DNA of 64,000 nt, taken from positions 248,001 through 312,000 of the forward strand of contig NZ_JBHSBN010000007.1 in the NCBI RefSeq assembly GCF_042650605.1. The letters are read 5' to 3'. The notes beneath the pieces are model-generated. The model saw nothing but the letters and a program-made list of their open reading frames with translations. It made no database searches and was not told the origin of the DNA. Made by a program: the position numbers and the translations under genes. The stretch is from Micromonospora_J zhanjiangensis. GTDB taxonomy: Bacteria; Actinomycetota; Actinomycetes; Mycobacteriales; Micromonosporaceae. Positions 40,718 through 48,519 of the stretch are shown piece by piece. Position 1 is the first letter of the stretch. Each line of letters starts with the position of its first letter.

Positions 40718-41751
40718 GCCCGGCCGGCGTGGCGGCGTACCCCGATCGGGCGCTCTGGCAGCCGCGGTCCGCCTGCGGACCGGGTTGCCTGCCCGCGACC
40801 GGCGCCGATCCGACCGTCTCCGGGCCGCGCCAGGCGGCCCGGCTGATCGCGCTGCTCGGCGTCATGCTGCTCGGCGCCGCGCTGCTGCCGGTGCTGCCGG
40901 TGCTGACCTCCGCCGGCCGGCACCGGGCCGGTCGGGTCTGGGCCCGCGGCGTCCTGCGCGCCGTCGGCGTCCGGTTGACCGTCAGGGGGCGCCCGCCCAC
41001 CCGACGGGCGCTGCTGGTGGCCAACCACGTCTCCTGGCTGGACATCGTCGCGGTGCTGGCCATCTCGCCGAGCCGGCTGCTGGCCAAGCGCGAGGTCCGC
41101 GACTGGCCGCTGGTCGGCCCGCTGGCCGCGGCCGCCGGCACGATCTTCGTGGACCGGTCCCGGCCCCGGGCGCTGCCCGGCACGGTGGCCCGGGTGACCG
41201 CGCGGCTGCGCGCCGGTGGCGTGGTCGCGGTCTTCCCGGAGGGTACGACCTGGTGCGGCGGCCCCGGAGGACCCGGGTACGGCGACATGGTCGGCCGGTT
41301 CCGGCCGGCGTTGTTCCAGGCGGCGCTGGACGCCGGGGTGCCGGTCGTGCCGTTGACCCTGCGTTACCGGTCGGCCGTCGGGGCGCGGGACACCACGGCG
41401 GCGGCCTTCCTCGGCGACGACAACCTGTGGCGGTCGCTGCGCCGGGTGCTGGCGGTCCGGGGACTGACCGTCTCGGCGCGGCTGGCCGACGCGCTGCACC
41501 CGGACGCCGGTGCCGACCGGCGGGCCCTGGCCCGGCTCGCCGAGCGGGCCGTCCACGGCGGCGCCGTGCCCGCGAACCTTTCCCGGCGCGGCCGGTCCGA
41601 GGTGCCGGTCCCGGTCCCGGTCCCGGTTCGGGTTCGGGTCCCGGTCCCGGTCCCGGTTCGGGTCCCGGTTCGGGTCCCGGTTCGGGTCCCGGTCACGGTC
41701 CCGCTTGGCGGGCGTCCCGCCGCGCGGGACCCGCTCGACCTGGCCGCCTGA
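40714..41751 (+). CDS. olsA: Lyso-ornithine lipid O-acyltransferase / 1-acylglycerol-3-phosphate acyltransferase
   Basis: A 345-residue PlsC-superfamily enzyme. The catalytic HX4D is NHVSWLD, and the acyl-acceptor motif is FPEGTTW. Two N-terminal hydrophobic stretches (LIALLGVMLLGAALLPVLPVL) would embed it in the membrane. Coupled to olsB by GTGA, it likely adds the second acyl chain to make ornithine lipid. The C-terminus is unusual: ~16 hexanucleotide repeats encode alternating Val-Pro and Val-Arg pairs, then a short PLGGRPAARDPLDLAA end. The repeat is outside the catalytic domain. Confidence 0.77.
   Translation: MSPAGVAAYPDRALWQPRSACGPGCLPATGADPTVSGPRQAARLIALLGVMLLGAALLPVLPVLTSAGRHRAGRVWARGVLRAVGVRLTVRGRPPTRRALLVANHVSWLDIVAVLAISPSRLLAKREVRDWPLVGPLAAAAGTIFVDRSRPRALPGTVARVTARLRAGGVVAVFPEGTTWCGGPGGPGYGDMVGRFRPALFQAALDAGVPVVPLTLRYRSAVGARDTTAAAFLGDDNLWRSLRRVLAVRGLTVSARLADALHPDAGADRRALARLAERAVHGGAVPANLSRRGRSEVPVPVPVPVRVRVPVPVPVRVPVRVPVRVPVTVPLGGRPAARDPLDLAA
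41607..41702. repeat. Hexanucleotide microsatellite in the olsA 3' end
   Basis: Sixteen consecutive six-base units of GGTCCC or GGTTCG type (one GGTCAC) run from 41607 to 41702. In the gene frame they encode VP and VR dipeptides. Because the unit is six bases, changes in copy number do not shift the frame. Confidence 0.9.
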
Positions 41752-41898
41752 GCCGACGTCTGCCCCACCAGGTGGCCCGGACACCTCGATTTCGGTGCCA
41801 CATCAAGAACTGGTAACCACATCGCCTTCGATGTGGGCGCCGAATTCGACACCTCCGCCGGCCGTACCACCCGCCGCGACGAAGGTCGTGGTGCAGAC

Positions 41899-41934
41899 GC
41901 GATGTATCGCGTTATAGTCAACGTGATACATCGC
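41899..41934. promoter_or_regulatory. PadR operator: perfect 10-bp inverted repeat
   Basis: GCGATGTATC (41899-41908) and GATACATCGC (41925-41934) are perfect inverted repeats around a 16-nt spacer that contains TATAGT (41913-41918), a likely -10. It lies 22 bp before the DUF4097 gene whose operon encodes a PadR repressor. The ATGTATC/GATACAT arms have the look of PadR targets. Confidence 0.65.
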
Positions 41935-41955
41935 GGGTGGCCCGGGGAGGACGGC

Positions 41956-42822
41956 ATGGCCAGTTGGACGGTCGGCGAGCCGCGGCGGCTCACCCTGTCC
42001 GAGTCGGTGGACCGGCTCGACGTGCACCTGGTGGTGGGGCGACTCAACGTGATGGCCACCGACGGGCCCGCCCGGGTCGAGGTGACCCGGATCGGCCGGT
42101 CGCCGGTCGCCGTGGAACACCGGGACGGCCGGCTCGTCGTCCGGCAGGACGGGATCCCGAGGCGGCCCGGCCCGCTCTGGTGGCTGCGGAGCCGGACGCT
42201 CCGGGCGGACGTCTCGATCGCCGTACCGGCCGGGGTCGTGGCCGACCTGCGGCTGATCGACGGCCCGGTGATCGTGTCCGGCCTGCGGGCCGAGACCACC
42301 GTCGACGTCACCTCCGGGCAGGTGACCCTGCTCGGGCTCGACGGCACCACGAACGCGAAGCTGGTCAGCGGGCCGGTCGAGGCGCTCGGGGTGGCCGGCG
42401 ACCTGTCGATGGAGACGGTCTCCGGTGAGCTGGTGCTGGCCGACGGCACCGCCGGCCGGGTGCGGGCCAGCACGGTCTCCGGCGCCATCACCTGCGACCT
42501 GGACAGCGCCTGGCACAGCGAGGTCCGACTCGGCACGACGTCCGGCAGCGTCACCGTACGGGTCCCGGAGGACAGCGACCTGACCGTGCACCTGCACACC
42601 GGCAGCGGGCGGATCACCAGCGCCTTCCCCCAGGTGCGGCCCGGGACCCGGCTCTGGTCCGCGACCGGCCACGGCGTGCTCGGCGCCGGGCAGGGCAAGC
42701 TGTGGGTCGACTCCGCGTCTGGCAGCATCGCCCTGTTGGCCCGTCCGGTCGACCGGGACGGCTTCGGTCCGGCCCCAAAGACCGGGCGGGACGGGCCCGG
42801 CGGTGAGGAGGTCGATCCGTGA
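41956..42822 (+). CDS. DUF4097-domain protein (adhesin-like beta-repeat), PadR-linked
   Basis: A 288-residue protein starting MASWTVGEPRRL at ATG 41956 (GGGGAGG upstream). It is made of short beta-repeats with valine/Ser-Gly alternation (VDVTSGQVTLLGL, METVSGELVLAD, ASTVSGAITCDL, GTTSGSVTVRV), as in DUF4097/DUF4098 beta-helix proteins. There is no signal peptide. The gene overlaps the PadR gene by GTGA and both lie behind a palindromic operator, so the pair is probably autorepressed. Such genes respond to envelope or antibiotic stress in other actinobacteria; function unproven. Confidence 0.82.
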   Translation: MASWTVGEPRRLTLSESVDRLDVHLVVGRLNVMATDGPARVEVTRIGRSPVAVEHRDGRLVVRQDGIPRRPGPLWWLRSRTLRADVSIAVPAGVVADLRLIDGPVIVSGLRAETTVDVTSGQVTLLGLDGTTNAKLVSGPVEALGVAGDLSMETVSGELVLADGTAGRVRASTVSGAITCDLDSAWHSEVRLGTTSGSVTVRVPEDSDLTVHLHTGSGRITSAFPQVRPGTRLWSATGHGVLGAGQGKLWVDSASGSIALLARPVDRDGFGPAPKTGRDGPGGEEVDP

Positions 42823-43424
42823 CGGCGGTGTTCAGCCACGGCCGGCTGCGGCTCTATCTGCTCAAGCTCCTCGACGACGGCCCGAAGCACGGCTACGAGC
42901 TGATCCGGCTGCTGGAACACCGCTTCCACGGCACCTACGCGCCGAGCGCCGGCACCGTCTATCCACGGCTGCAACGGATGGAAACCGAGGGACTGGTCGC
43001 GCACACCCGGGTGGGCGGACGCAAGGTCTACGAGATCACCGCGGCCGGGCGGGACGAACTGCACCGGCGGGCGGCCGAACTGGCCGAGTTGGAGATCGAC
43101 ATCAGCGCCTCGGTGGCGGACCTGGCCAGCCTGGCCGGCCAGATCCGGTCCGGGGTCCGCGACTCGGTCCGCGACCTGCGGCGGGAGCTGCGCGAGGCGG
43201 CGCGGGAGACCCGCCGCAACGGGTGGGGGATGTCGACCGAGGCGGCGTCGCCCGGCCCGGCCGCCCCGGTCGACCTGAGCACCGAGTTCGAGGACCGGCT
43301 GGCCGCGTTCGTCACCGAGGTCCGGGCCAGGGCGAGCCACAGCCACGCGTCCGAGCGGCAGTTGCGGGCCGCCATCCGGGTGCTGGACGGCGCCCTGGAC
43401 GCGCTGCGCCGGCTGTTGCGCTGA
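42819..43424 (+). CDS. PadR-family transcription repressor
   Basis: A 201-residue PadR regulator. The winged-helix motif is complete: LYLLKLLDDGPKHGYELI, then APSAGTVYPRLQRMETEGL and a basic VGGRKVYEIT wing. The C-terminal helical half (LAELEIDISASVADLASL... through SERQLRAAIRVLDGAL) is the dimerisation/ligand part. GTG 42819 overlaps the stop of the DUF4097 gene. It likely binds the palindrome at 41899-41934 and controls its own operon. Confidence 0.9.
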   Translation: MTAVFSHGRLRLYLLKLLDDGPKHGYELIRLLEHRFHGTYAPSAGTVYPRLQRMETEGLVAHTRVGGRKVYEITAAGRDELHRRAAELAELEIDISASVADLASLAGQIRSGVRDSVRDLRRELREAARETRRNGWGMSTEAASPGPAAPVDLSTEFEDRLAAFVTEVRARASHSHASERQLRAAIRVLDGALDALRRLLR

Positions 43425-43457
43425 CCCGCCGTCGTCCGACGCCGCCCGGTTTGGCGG

Positions 43458-43475
43458 CTCTCAGAAAACTTTCAG
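43458..43475 (+). promoter_or_regulatory. Direct-repeat box for OmpR/PhoP-type regulator
   Basis: CTCTCAG (43458-43464) and CTTTCAG (43469-43475) repeat with an 11-bp period, 34 bp before the response-regulator start. OmpR/PhoB-class regulators bind such direct repeats one helical turn apart, so autoregulation is plausible. Confidence 0.4.
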
Positions 43476-43508
43476 GCAGTCACCAGCCATGACGCAGGGG
43501 TCGGACGC

Positions 43509-44222
43509 ATGATGGTCGGCATGGCCGCGACCCAGTCCGAAGCACGTCTGCTCGTCGTCGAGGACGACCCGAACATCCTTGAACTGCTCTCCGCCAGCCT
43601 CCGGTTCGCCGGCTTCGACGTGGCGACCGCCACCAGCGGCAGCGCGGCGGTGCGGGCGGCCAAGGATCGTCGGCCCGACCTCGTCGTGCTCGACGTCATG
43701 CTGCCGGACCTGGACGGCTTCGAGGTGATTCGGCTGATGCGCGAGAGCGGCACGCGTACGCCCGTCGTGTTCCTGACCGCGCGGGACGCCACCGACGACA
43801 AGATCCGTGGCCTCACCCTGGGCGGCGACGACTACGTCACCAAGCCGTTCAGCCTGGAGGAGTTGACCGCCCGGATCCGGGCCGTGCTGCGGCGTACGGC
43901 CACCGGGGAGCAGGCGCCGGCCCGGCTCACCTTCGCCGACCTGGAACTGGACGAGGAGACCCACGAGGTGCACCGGGCCGGGCGCCGGGTCCAGTTGTCG
44001 CCGACCGAGTTCAAGCTGCTGCGCTACCTGATGCTGAACGCCAACCGGGTGCTGTCCAAGGCGCAGATCCTCGACCACGTGTGGAACTACGACTTCCGCG
44101 GCGACGACAACATCGTCGAGTCGTACATCTCGTACCTGCGGCGGAAGGTCGACAACACCCAACCGCGCCTGATCCACACCCTGCGCGGCGTCGGCTACGT
44201 CCTGCGCAAGCCGGCGGCATGA
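43509..44222 (+). CDS. OmpR/PhoP-family response regulator
   Basis: A 237-residue regulator. Receiver domain: acidic pair in VVEDDPN, phospho-acceptor D62 in VVLDVMLPD, T90-like FLTAR and K112 in TKPFS. The C-terminal winged helix is typical of the OmpR family (LSPTEFKLLRYLMLNANRVL, FRGDDNIVESYISYLRRKVD, TLRGVGYVLR). The receiver is closer to PhoP/TcrA than to MprA in key strands. ATG 43509, 43512 or 43521 could be the start. The kinase gene overlaps the stop (ATGA). Together with a downstream HtrA-type protease this resembles mprAB-pepD-like envelope stress loci. Confidence 0.9.
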   Translation: MMVGMAATQSEARLLVVEDDPNILELLSASLRFAGFDVATATSGSAAVRAAKDRRPDLVVLDVMLPDLDGFEVIRLMRESGTRTPVVFLTARDATDDKIRGLTLGGDDYVTKPFSLEELTARIRAVLRRTATGEQAPARLTFADLELDEETHEVHRAGRRVQLSPTEFKLLRYLMLNANRVLSKAQILDHVWNYDFRGDDNIVESYISYLRRKVDNTQPRLIHTLRGVGYVLRKPAA

Positions 44223-45835
44223 TCACCGACCGCCTGCGGCCCCGCGGGCTGGTCGACCACCTGCGGCTGAAGGGCAAGATCCGCGGTACGCCGCTGCGGG
44301 TCAAGCTGGTCGCCGCCGTGCTGGCCCTGGTGGCCTCGGCGCTCGTGGTGATCAGTGTGATGACGGCCTACTTCCTGCACAGCTACCTGATCGGCCAGGT
44401 CGACGGCGAGCTGCGCGACACCGCGAGCCAGGTGCGCGACGCGGTGGAGCGGCTGGAGTCGCCGGCGAGGACGAGTACCGAGTACACGCCGCCCACCGAC
44501 TACGTCATGGCGGTCACCGACCGCAGGACCGGCCTGGCCGACGCGCCGGCCTACCAGACGAACCGGTTCCATCCCGATGACCTGCCGGCCCTGCCGTCGG
44601 ACGCGGCCGGGTTCGCCAATCTGCAGGGCGAGCCGTTCACCGTCTCGGCCAAGGACGGCCGGGTGCGGTGGCGGATGCTCTACACCCCACTGCCGAACGG
44701 GCAGATGCTCGCCGTCGGCCAGCACCTCACCGACATCGACCTGGCGGTGCGGCGGTTGATCTGGATCGACGTACTGGTCGGTGGGGCCGTGTTGATCCTG
44801 CTGGCGTCGCTCGGCGCGGCCGTGGTGCGGACCAGCCTGCGGCCGTTGTCGGACATCGAGCGGACCGCCGCGGCGATCGCCGGCGGTGATCTGACCCGGC
44901 GGGTGCCGGACCCGGAGCCGGGGGAGTTGGAGCCGCGGTCGGAGCTGGGCCGGTTGTCCCGGGCGCTCAACGCGATGCTCGCCCAGATCGAGGCGGCGTT
45001 CACCGCGCGCGCCGCGTCGGAGACGGCGGCCCGGTCGGCGGAGAGTGCGTCCCGGGACGCCGCGGTGGCCGCGCAGGCGTCCGAGGCCAGGGCCCGGCGG
45101 TCCGAGGAGCGGATGCGGCAGTTCATCGCGGACGCCTCGCACGAGCTGCGGACGCCGCTGACCACGATCCGCGGCTTCGCCGAGCTGTACCGGCAGGGCG
45201 CCGCCAGCTCGCCCGAGGACGTGGCCAGGCTGGTCCGGCGGATCGAGGACGAGGCCGCCCGGATGGGGCTGCTGGTCGAGGATCTGCTGCTGCTGGCCCG
45301 GCTGGACCGGGAGCGCCCGCTGCTGCTGGCCCCGGTCGAGCTGCGGGTGCTCGCCGCGGAGGCGGTGCAGGCCGCCGAGGCGGTGGCACCGGACCGGCGG
45401 ATCGCCCTGGAGGTCGAGCCCGGTGCCGGTGGCCTGGTGGTGTTCGGCGACGACGCCCGGCTGCGGCAGGTGCTGGGCAACCTGGTGACCAACGCGATCA
45501 GCCACACCCCGCCGGACGCCGCGGTGACCGTACGGCTGCGCAGTGAGCCCGGTCACCTGGCCGTGGTCGAGGTGGCCGACACCGGCCCGGGACTCTCGCC
45601 GGAACAGGCCGAACGGGTCTTCGAGCGGTTCTACCGGGCGGACGCGGCCCGCAGCCGGCGGGCCGGCGTCGCCAACGGCACCGGCCTGGGCCTGGCCATC
45701 GTCGCCGCGCTGGTGGCGGCGCACCACGGCACGGTCCAGGTGACCGAGACGCCGGGTGGGGGGGCCACCTTCCGGGTACGGCTTCCGCTCGTCCCGGAGA
45801 CCGAGGCCGAGGAACCGGTGGACACTCACAGTTAA
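44219..45835 (+). CDS. Two-component sensor histidine kinase
   Basis: A 538-residue membrane kinase, partner of the upstream regulator. It has two membrane helices (about 31-54, VAAVLALVASALVVISVMTA, and about 180-205, WIDVLVGGAVLILLASLG) flanking an extracellular sensor of ~125 residues, then HAMP (RTSLRPLSDIERTAAAIAGG), a coiled-coil Ala/Glu-rich stretch, HisKA with DASHELRTPLTTIRGF, and HATPase with NLVTNAISHTPP, DTGPGLS and GTGLGLAIV. Stimulus is unknown. ATG 44219 overlaps the regulator stop. Confidence 0.9.
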   Translation: MITDRLRPRGLVDHLRLKGKIRGTPLRVKLVAAVLALVASALVVISVMTAYFLHSYLIGQVDGELRDTASQVRDAVERLESPARTSTEYTPPTDYVMAVTDRRTGLADAPAYQTNRFHPDDLPALPSDAAGFANLQGEPFTVSAKDGRVRWRMLYTPLPNGQMLAVGQHLTDIDLAVRRLIWIDVLVGGAVLILLASLGAAVVRTSLRPLSDIERTAAAIAGGDLTRRVPDPEPGELEPRSELGRLSRALNAMLAQIEAAFTARAASETAARSAESASRDAAVAAQASEARARRSEERMRQFIADASHELRTPLTTIRGFAELYRQGAASSPEDVARLVRRIEDEAARMGLLVEDLLLLARLDRERPLLLAPVELRVLAAEAVQAAEAVAPDRRIALEVEPGAGGLVVFGDDARLRQVLGNLVTNAISHTPPDAAVTVRLRSEPGHLAVVEVADTGPGLSPEQAERVFERFYRADAARSRRAGVANGTGLGLAIVAALVAAHHGTVQVTETPGGGATFRVRLPLVPETEAEEPVDTHS

Positions 45836-45887
45836 TGTCCAGCCGCATCTCAGGACGAACCAAGTGGGATGGAGAAAGGTAGATGGC

Positions 45888-47477
45888 ATGAGCGAGTACG
45901 AGACCGACCCGCAGCGGTCGCCGGCCCCCGCCGACGCCGAGCCGTCGCACCCCACCGCCGAGCTGCCCTCCGTTGACCGCGGGCAGTCCGGCTCAGCCAG
46001 CACATCCGTCCCGGGCGACGCCCACCCCGAGCCGATCGCCCCCGAGCCGGTCGCCGCAGCGCCCGGGAGCGGCGGCCCGTCCGCCGATGGTGCCCCGATC
46101 GGCGCGGCCCACCCGGCCGCGCCGGACGCCGCCGCGCCGGTGACCGGCGGACCGGCCCAGCCGGGTACGCCGTATCCGGCCAGTCCCTGGCAGCAGCCGG
46201 GTCACCCGGAGGCCCGCCCGGCCTTAGCCGGCCAGCCGGGCTACCCGGGACAGTCGAGCTACCCGGGACAGCCGGGCCACGTCGGCCAGCCGGGCCAGTT
46301 CGGGCAGCCGGGTCAGCCCGGACCGCAGGGACCGGGCGGGCACCCGTACCAGCCGCACCCCGGCGTTCCGGTCTGGGCCCAGCAGCCCGGTCCGGCCGCC
46401 CGCCCGGGTCGGGCCGCGAAGATCGTGGTGGCCGCCGTCGCCGGACTGGCCCTGATGGCCGGCTCGGGCGTCGCCGGCGGGATCATCGCGCTGGCCCTGG
46501 ACGGCAACTCGTCGCCGACGATCAGCCGGACCTACTCGGCCGCGCCGATCATCAACGGCGCCGACCTGCCCAAGATCGCCAGTTCGGTGCAGAACAGCGT
46601 CGTCTCGATCACCACCGGCAGTGGTGAGGGATCGGGCGTCATCCTCAGCGCCGACGGCTACGTCCTGACCAACAACCACGTGGTGGCGACCGCGTCCGGA
46701 GGCACCGTCAAGGTGGTCTTCGCGGACGGCAAGTCGGCCACCGCCCGGATCGTCGGTACCGACCCGAAGACCGACCTGGCGGTCGTCCAGGCCGACGGGG
46801 TTTCCGGTCTGAACGCGGCGAAGCTCGGCGACAGCGACGCCATGCAGGTGGGCGACACCGTGCTGGCCCTGGGCAGCCCGCTGGGCCTGCAGGGCTCGGT
46901 GACCTCCGGGATCATCAGCGCCCGGGACCGGACCATCCAGACCGGCAACGAGAACGACCAGCAGCAGAACCCGTTCCAGCCGAAGCAGCAACAGCAGGCG
47001 GTCAGCTCGATCTCCGGCCTGTTGCAGACCGACGCGCCGATCAACCCCGGTAACTCGGGCGGCGCGCTGGTCAACACCCGGGGCGAGGTGATCGGCATCA
47101 ACACCGCCATCGCCACCTCCGGCCAGAGCACCGGCAACATCGGCGTCGGGTTCGCCATCCCCAGCAACAAGGCCAAGATCGTCGCCGACGCGCTGCGGGC
47201 CGGCAAGAAGGTCAGCCACGCCTCGCTCGGGGTCAGCGTCGGCACCGGCGAGAACGGCGGGGCCCTGGTCAGCGCCGTGATCCCGGGCAGCCCGGCGGAG
47301 AAGGCCGGCCTCCAGCAGGGTGACGTGATCACCAAGGTCGACGACAAGATCGTGAAGGACTCGAACGATCTCGTCGGCGTCATCCAGGCCGGTAAGGTCG
47401 GCGACCGGGTCCAGGTGACGTACACCCGAAACGGAACCGAAAAGACGGCAACCGTGACGCTCGCCGAGACGTCCTAG
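45888..47477 (+). CDS. HtrA/PepD-type membrane-anchored serine protease with PDZ domain
   Basis: A 529-residue trypsin-like protease acting outside the membrane on misfolded or envelope proteins. The cytoplasmic N-terminus is ~175 residues of Pro/Gln/Gly/Ala-rich low complexity (GQPGYPGQ-type repeats), then a membrane helix (IVVAAVAGLALMAGSGVAGG). The protease follows: His in LTNNHVVA, Asp in PKTDLAVV and the catalytic Ser in GNSGGALV, then one PDZ domain (AEKAGLQQGDVITKV). ATG 45888. It follows the kinase by 52 bp and probably shares its transcript, as in mprAB-pepD. A strong terminator follows. Confidence 0.9.
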   Translation: MSEYETDPQRSPAPADAEPSHPTAELPSVDRGQSGSASTSVPGDAHPEPIAPEPVAAAPGSGGPSADGAPIGAAHPAAPDAAAPVTGGPAQPGTPYPASPWQQPGHPEARPALAGQPGYPGQSSYPGQPGHVGQPGQFGQPGQPGPQGPGGHPYQPHPGVPVWAQQPGPAARPGRAAKIVVAAVAGLALMAGSGVAGGIIALALDGNSSPTISRTYSAAPIINGADLPKIASSVQNSVVSITTGSGEGSGVILSADGYVLTNNHVVATASGGTVKVVFADGKSATARIVGTDPKTDLAVVQADGVSGLNAAKLGDSDAMQVGDTVLALGSPLGLQGSVTSGIISARDRTIQTGNENDQQQNPFQPKQQQQAVSSISGLLQTDAPINPGNSGGALVNTRGEVIGINTAIATSGQSTGNIGVGFAIPSNKAKIVADALRAGKKVSHASLGVSVGTGENGGALVSAVIPGSPAEKAGLQQGDVITKVDDKIVKDSNDLVGVIQAGKVGDRVQVTYTRNGTEKTATVTLAETS

Positions 47478-47546
47478 TAGTAGGCACATCCAGGTACCCG
47501 CGCCGAAAACTCCGCTACCAGCGGAAACCCAGCTTCCTCCCCACAG

Positions 47547-47591
47547 GCGGCGGGTGATGCGACCAAGGGGGTTGGTCGCATCACCCGCCGC
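47547..47591 (+). terminator. 20-bp perfect hairpin terminator with T-rich tail
   Basis: Arms 47547-47566 and 47572-47591 pair perfectly over 20 bp with a five-G loop, followed by TATTTCGTTCT. It is the strongest intrinsic terminator in the window and ends the two-component/protease operon. Confidence 0.9.
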
Positions 47592-47737
47592 TATTTCGTT
47601 CTCCGGCCCGGCCCGGCGGGCGAGTCGCACCACGGCCGGACGCGTTTCACCACGGCCGGGCGAGGGAGTCTCACCCCGCCGGGCCGGACCATCGGGGCCG
47701 GACGCGACGTCACGGACCCGCGGGGGAGGAGCCGAGG

Positions 47738-48421
47738 ATGACCACCACGACGGTGACCCGCAGCGACGAGGAGATCCAGCGTGACGTGCTGGCGGAGTTG
47801 GACTGGGACGCCCGGGTGCAGCCCAACGAGGTGGGCGTGGCGGTCCAGGACGGCGTCGTCACGCTGACCGGCTGGGTGGACAGCTACGCCAAGAAATGGG
47901 CCGCCGAGCGCACCGCGCACCGGATCCGCGGGGTCCGCGCGGTGGCCGACGACATCGAGGTACGACTGCCCGGCGCCGACGAGCGCACCGATCCGGACAT
48001 CGGCCTCGCCGCCACCCGGGCTCTCGAATGGGACGCGTTCGTGCCGGTCGAGACGCTCGACGTGACGGTCTCCAACGGCTGGGTGATGCTGCGCGGCGAG
48101 GTGGACTGGGGCTACCAGCGCCGGGCCGCCGAGCGGGCTGTCCGCCGGTTGTTCGGCGTCCGCGGGGTGACCAACCTGATCACCGTACGACCCGCCAACC
48201 GGCGCGGCCCGGACGAGGTCCGCAAGGACATCCGCAACGCCCTGGTACGCAGCATCGAGGCGGAAACCACCCGGATCGAGATCGACGTCGACGGGGACAC
48301 CGTGGTGCTGACCGGCACGGTCCGGTCCTGGCTGGAGCGTCAGGAGGCGGAGCGGGTCGCCTGGTCGACGCCGGGGGTGGGCGCGGTGACCGACCGGCTC
48401 ACCATCGAACCCCCGGGCTGA
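47738..48421 (+). CDS. Three-BON-domain protein (OsmY-like)
   Basis: A 227-residue protein made of three successive BON domains at about 8-78, 84-153 and 160-225, each with the pattern of a short helix, VxVxDGVVTLTGxV (here VAVQDGVVTLTGWV, VTVSNGWVMLRGEV and IDVDGDTVVLTGTV) and a helix leading to a GV strand. BON domains bind membranes or phospholipids, and OsmY-like proteins are stress-linked chaperones. No signal peptide is present, so it acts in the cytosol or by an unknown route. ATG 47738 follows a GGAGGAG site. Confidence 0.87.
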   Translation: MTTTTVTRSDEEIQRDVLAELDWDARVQPNEVGVAVQDGVVTLTGWVDSYAKKWAAERTAHRIRGVRAVADDIEVRLPGADERTDPDIGLAATRALEWDAFVPVETLDVTVSNGWVMLRGEVDWGYQRRAAERAVRRLFGVRGVTNLITVRPANRRGPDEVRKDIRNALVRSIEAETTRIEIDVDGDTVVLTGTVRSWLERQEAERVAWSTPGVGAVTDRLTIEPPG

Positions 48422-48519
48422 CCGGCCCGCCGGGCGTCGTTTGCCGTTGCCGGGCCCGGGAAAGCCAGCGCGTCCGGCGCGTACCTGTGCGAATCGGCGT
48501 CTGGGAGGAGGGCAGCCAC

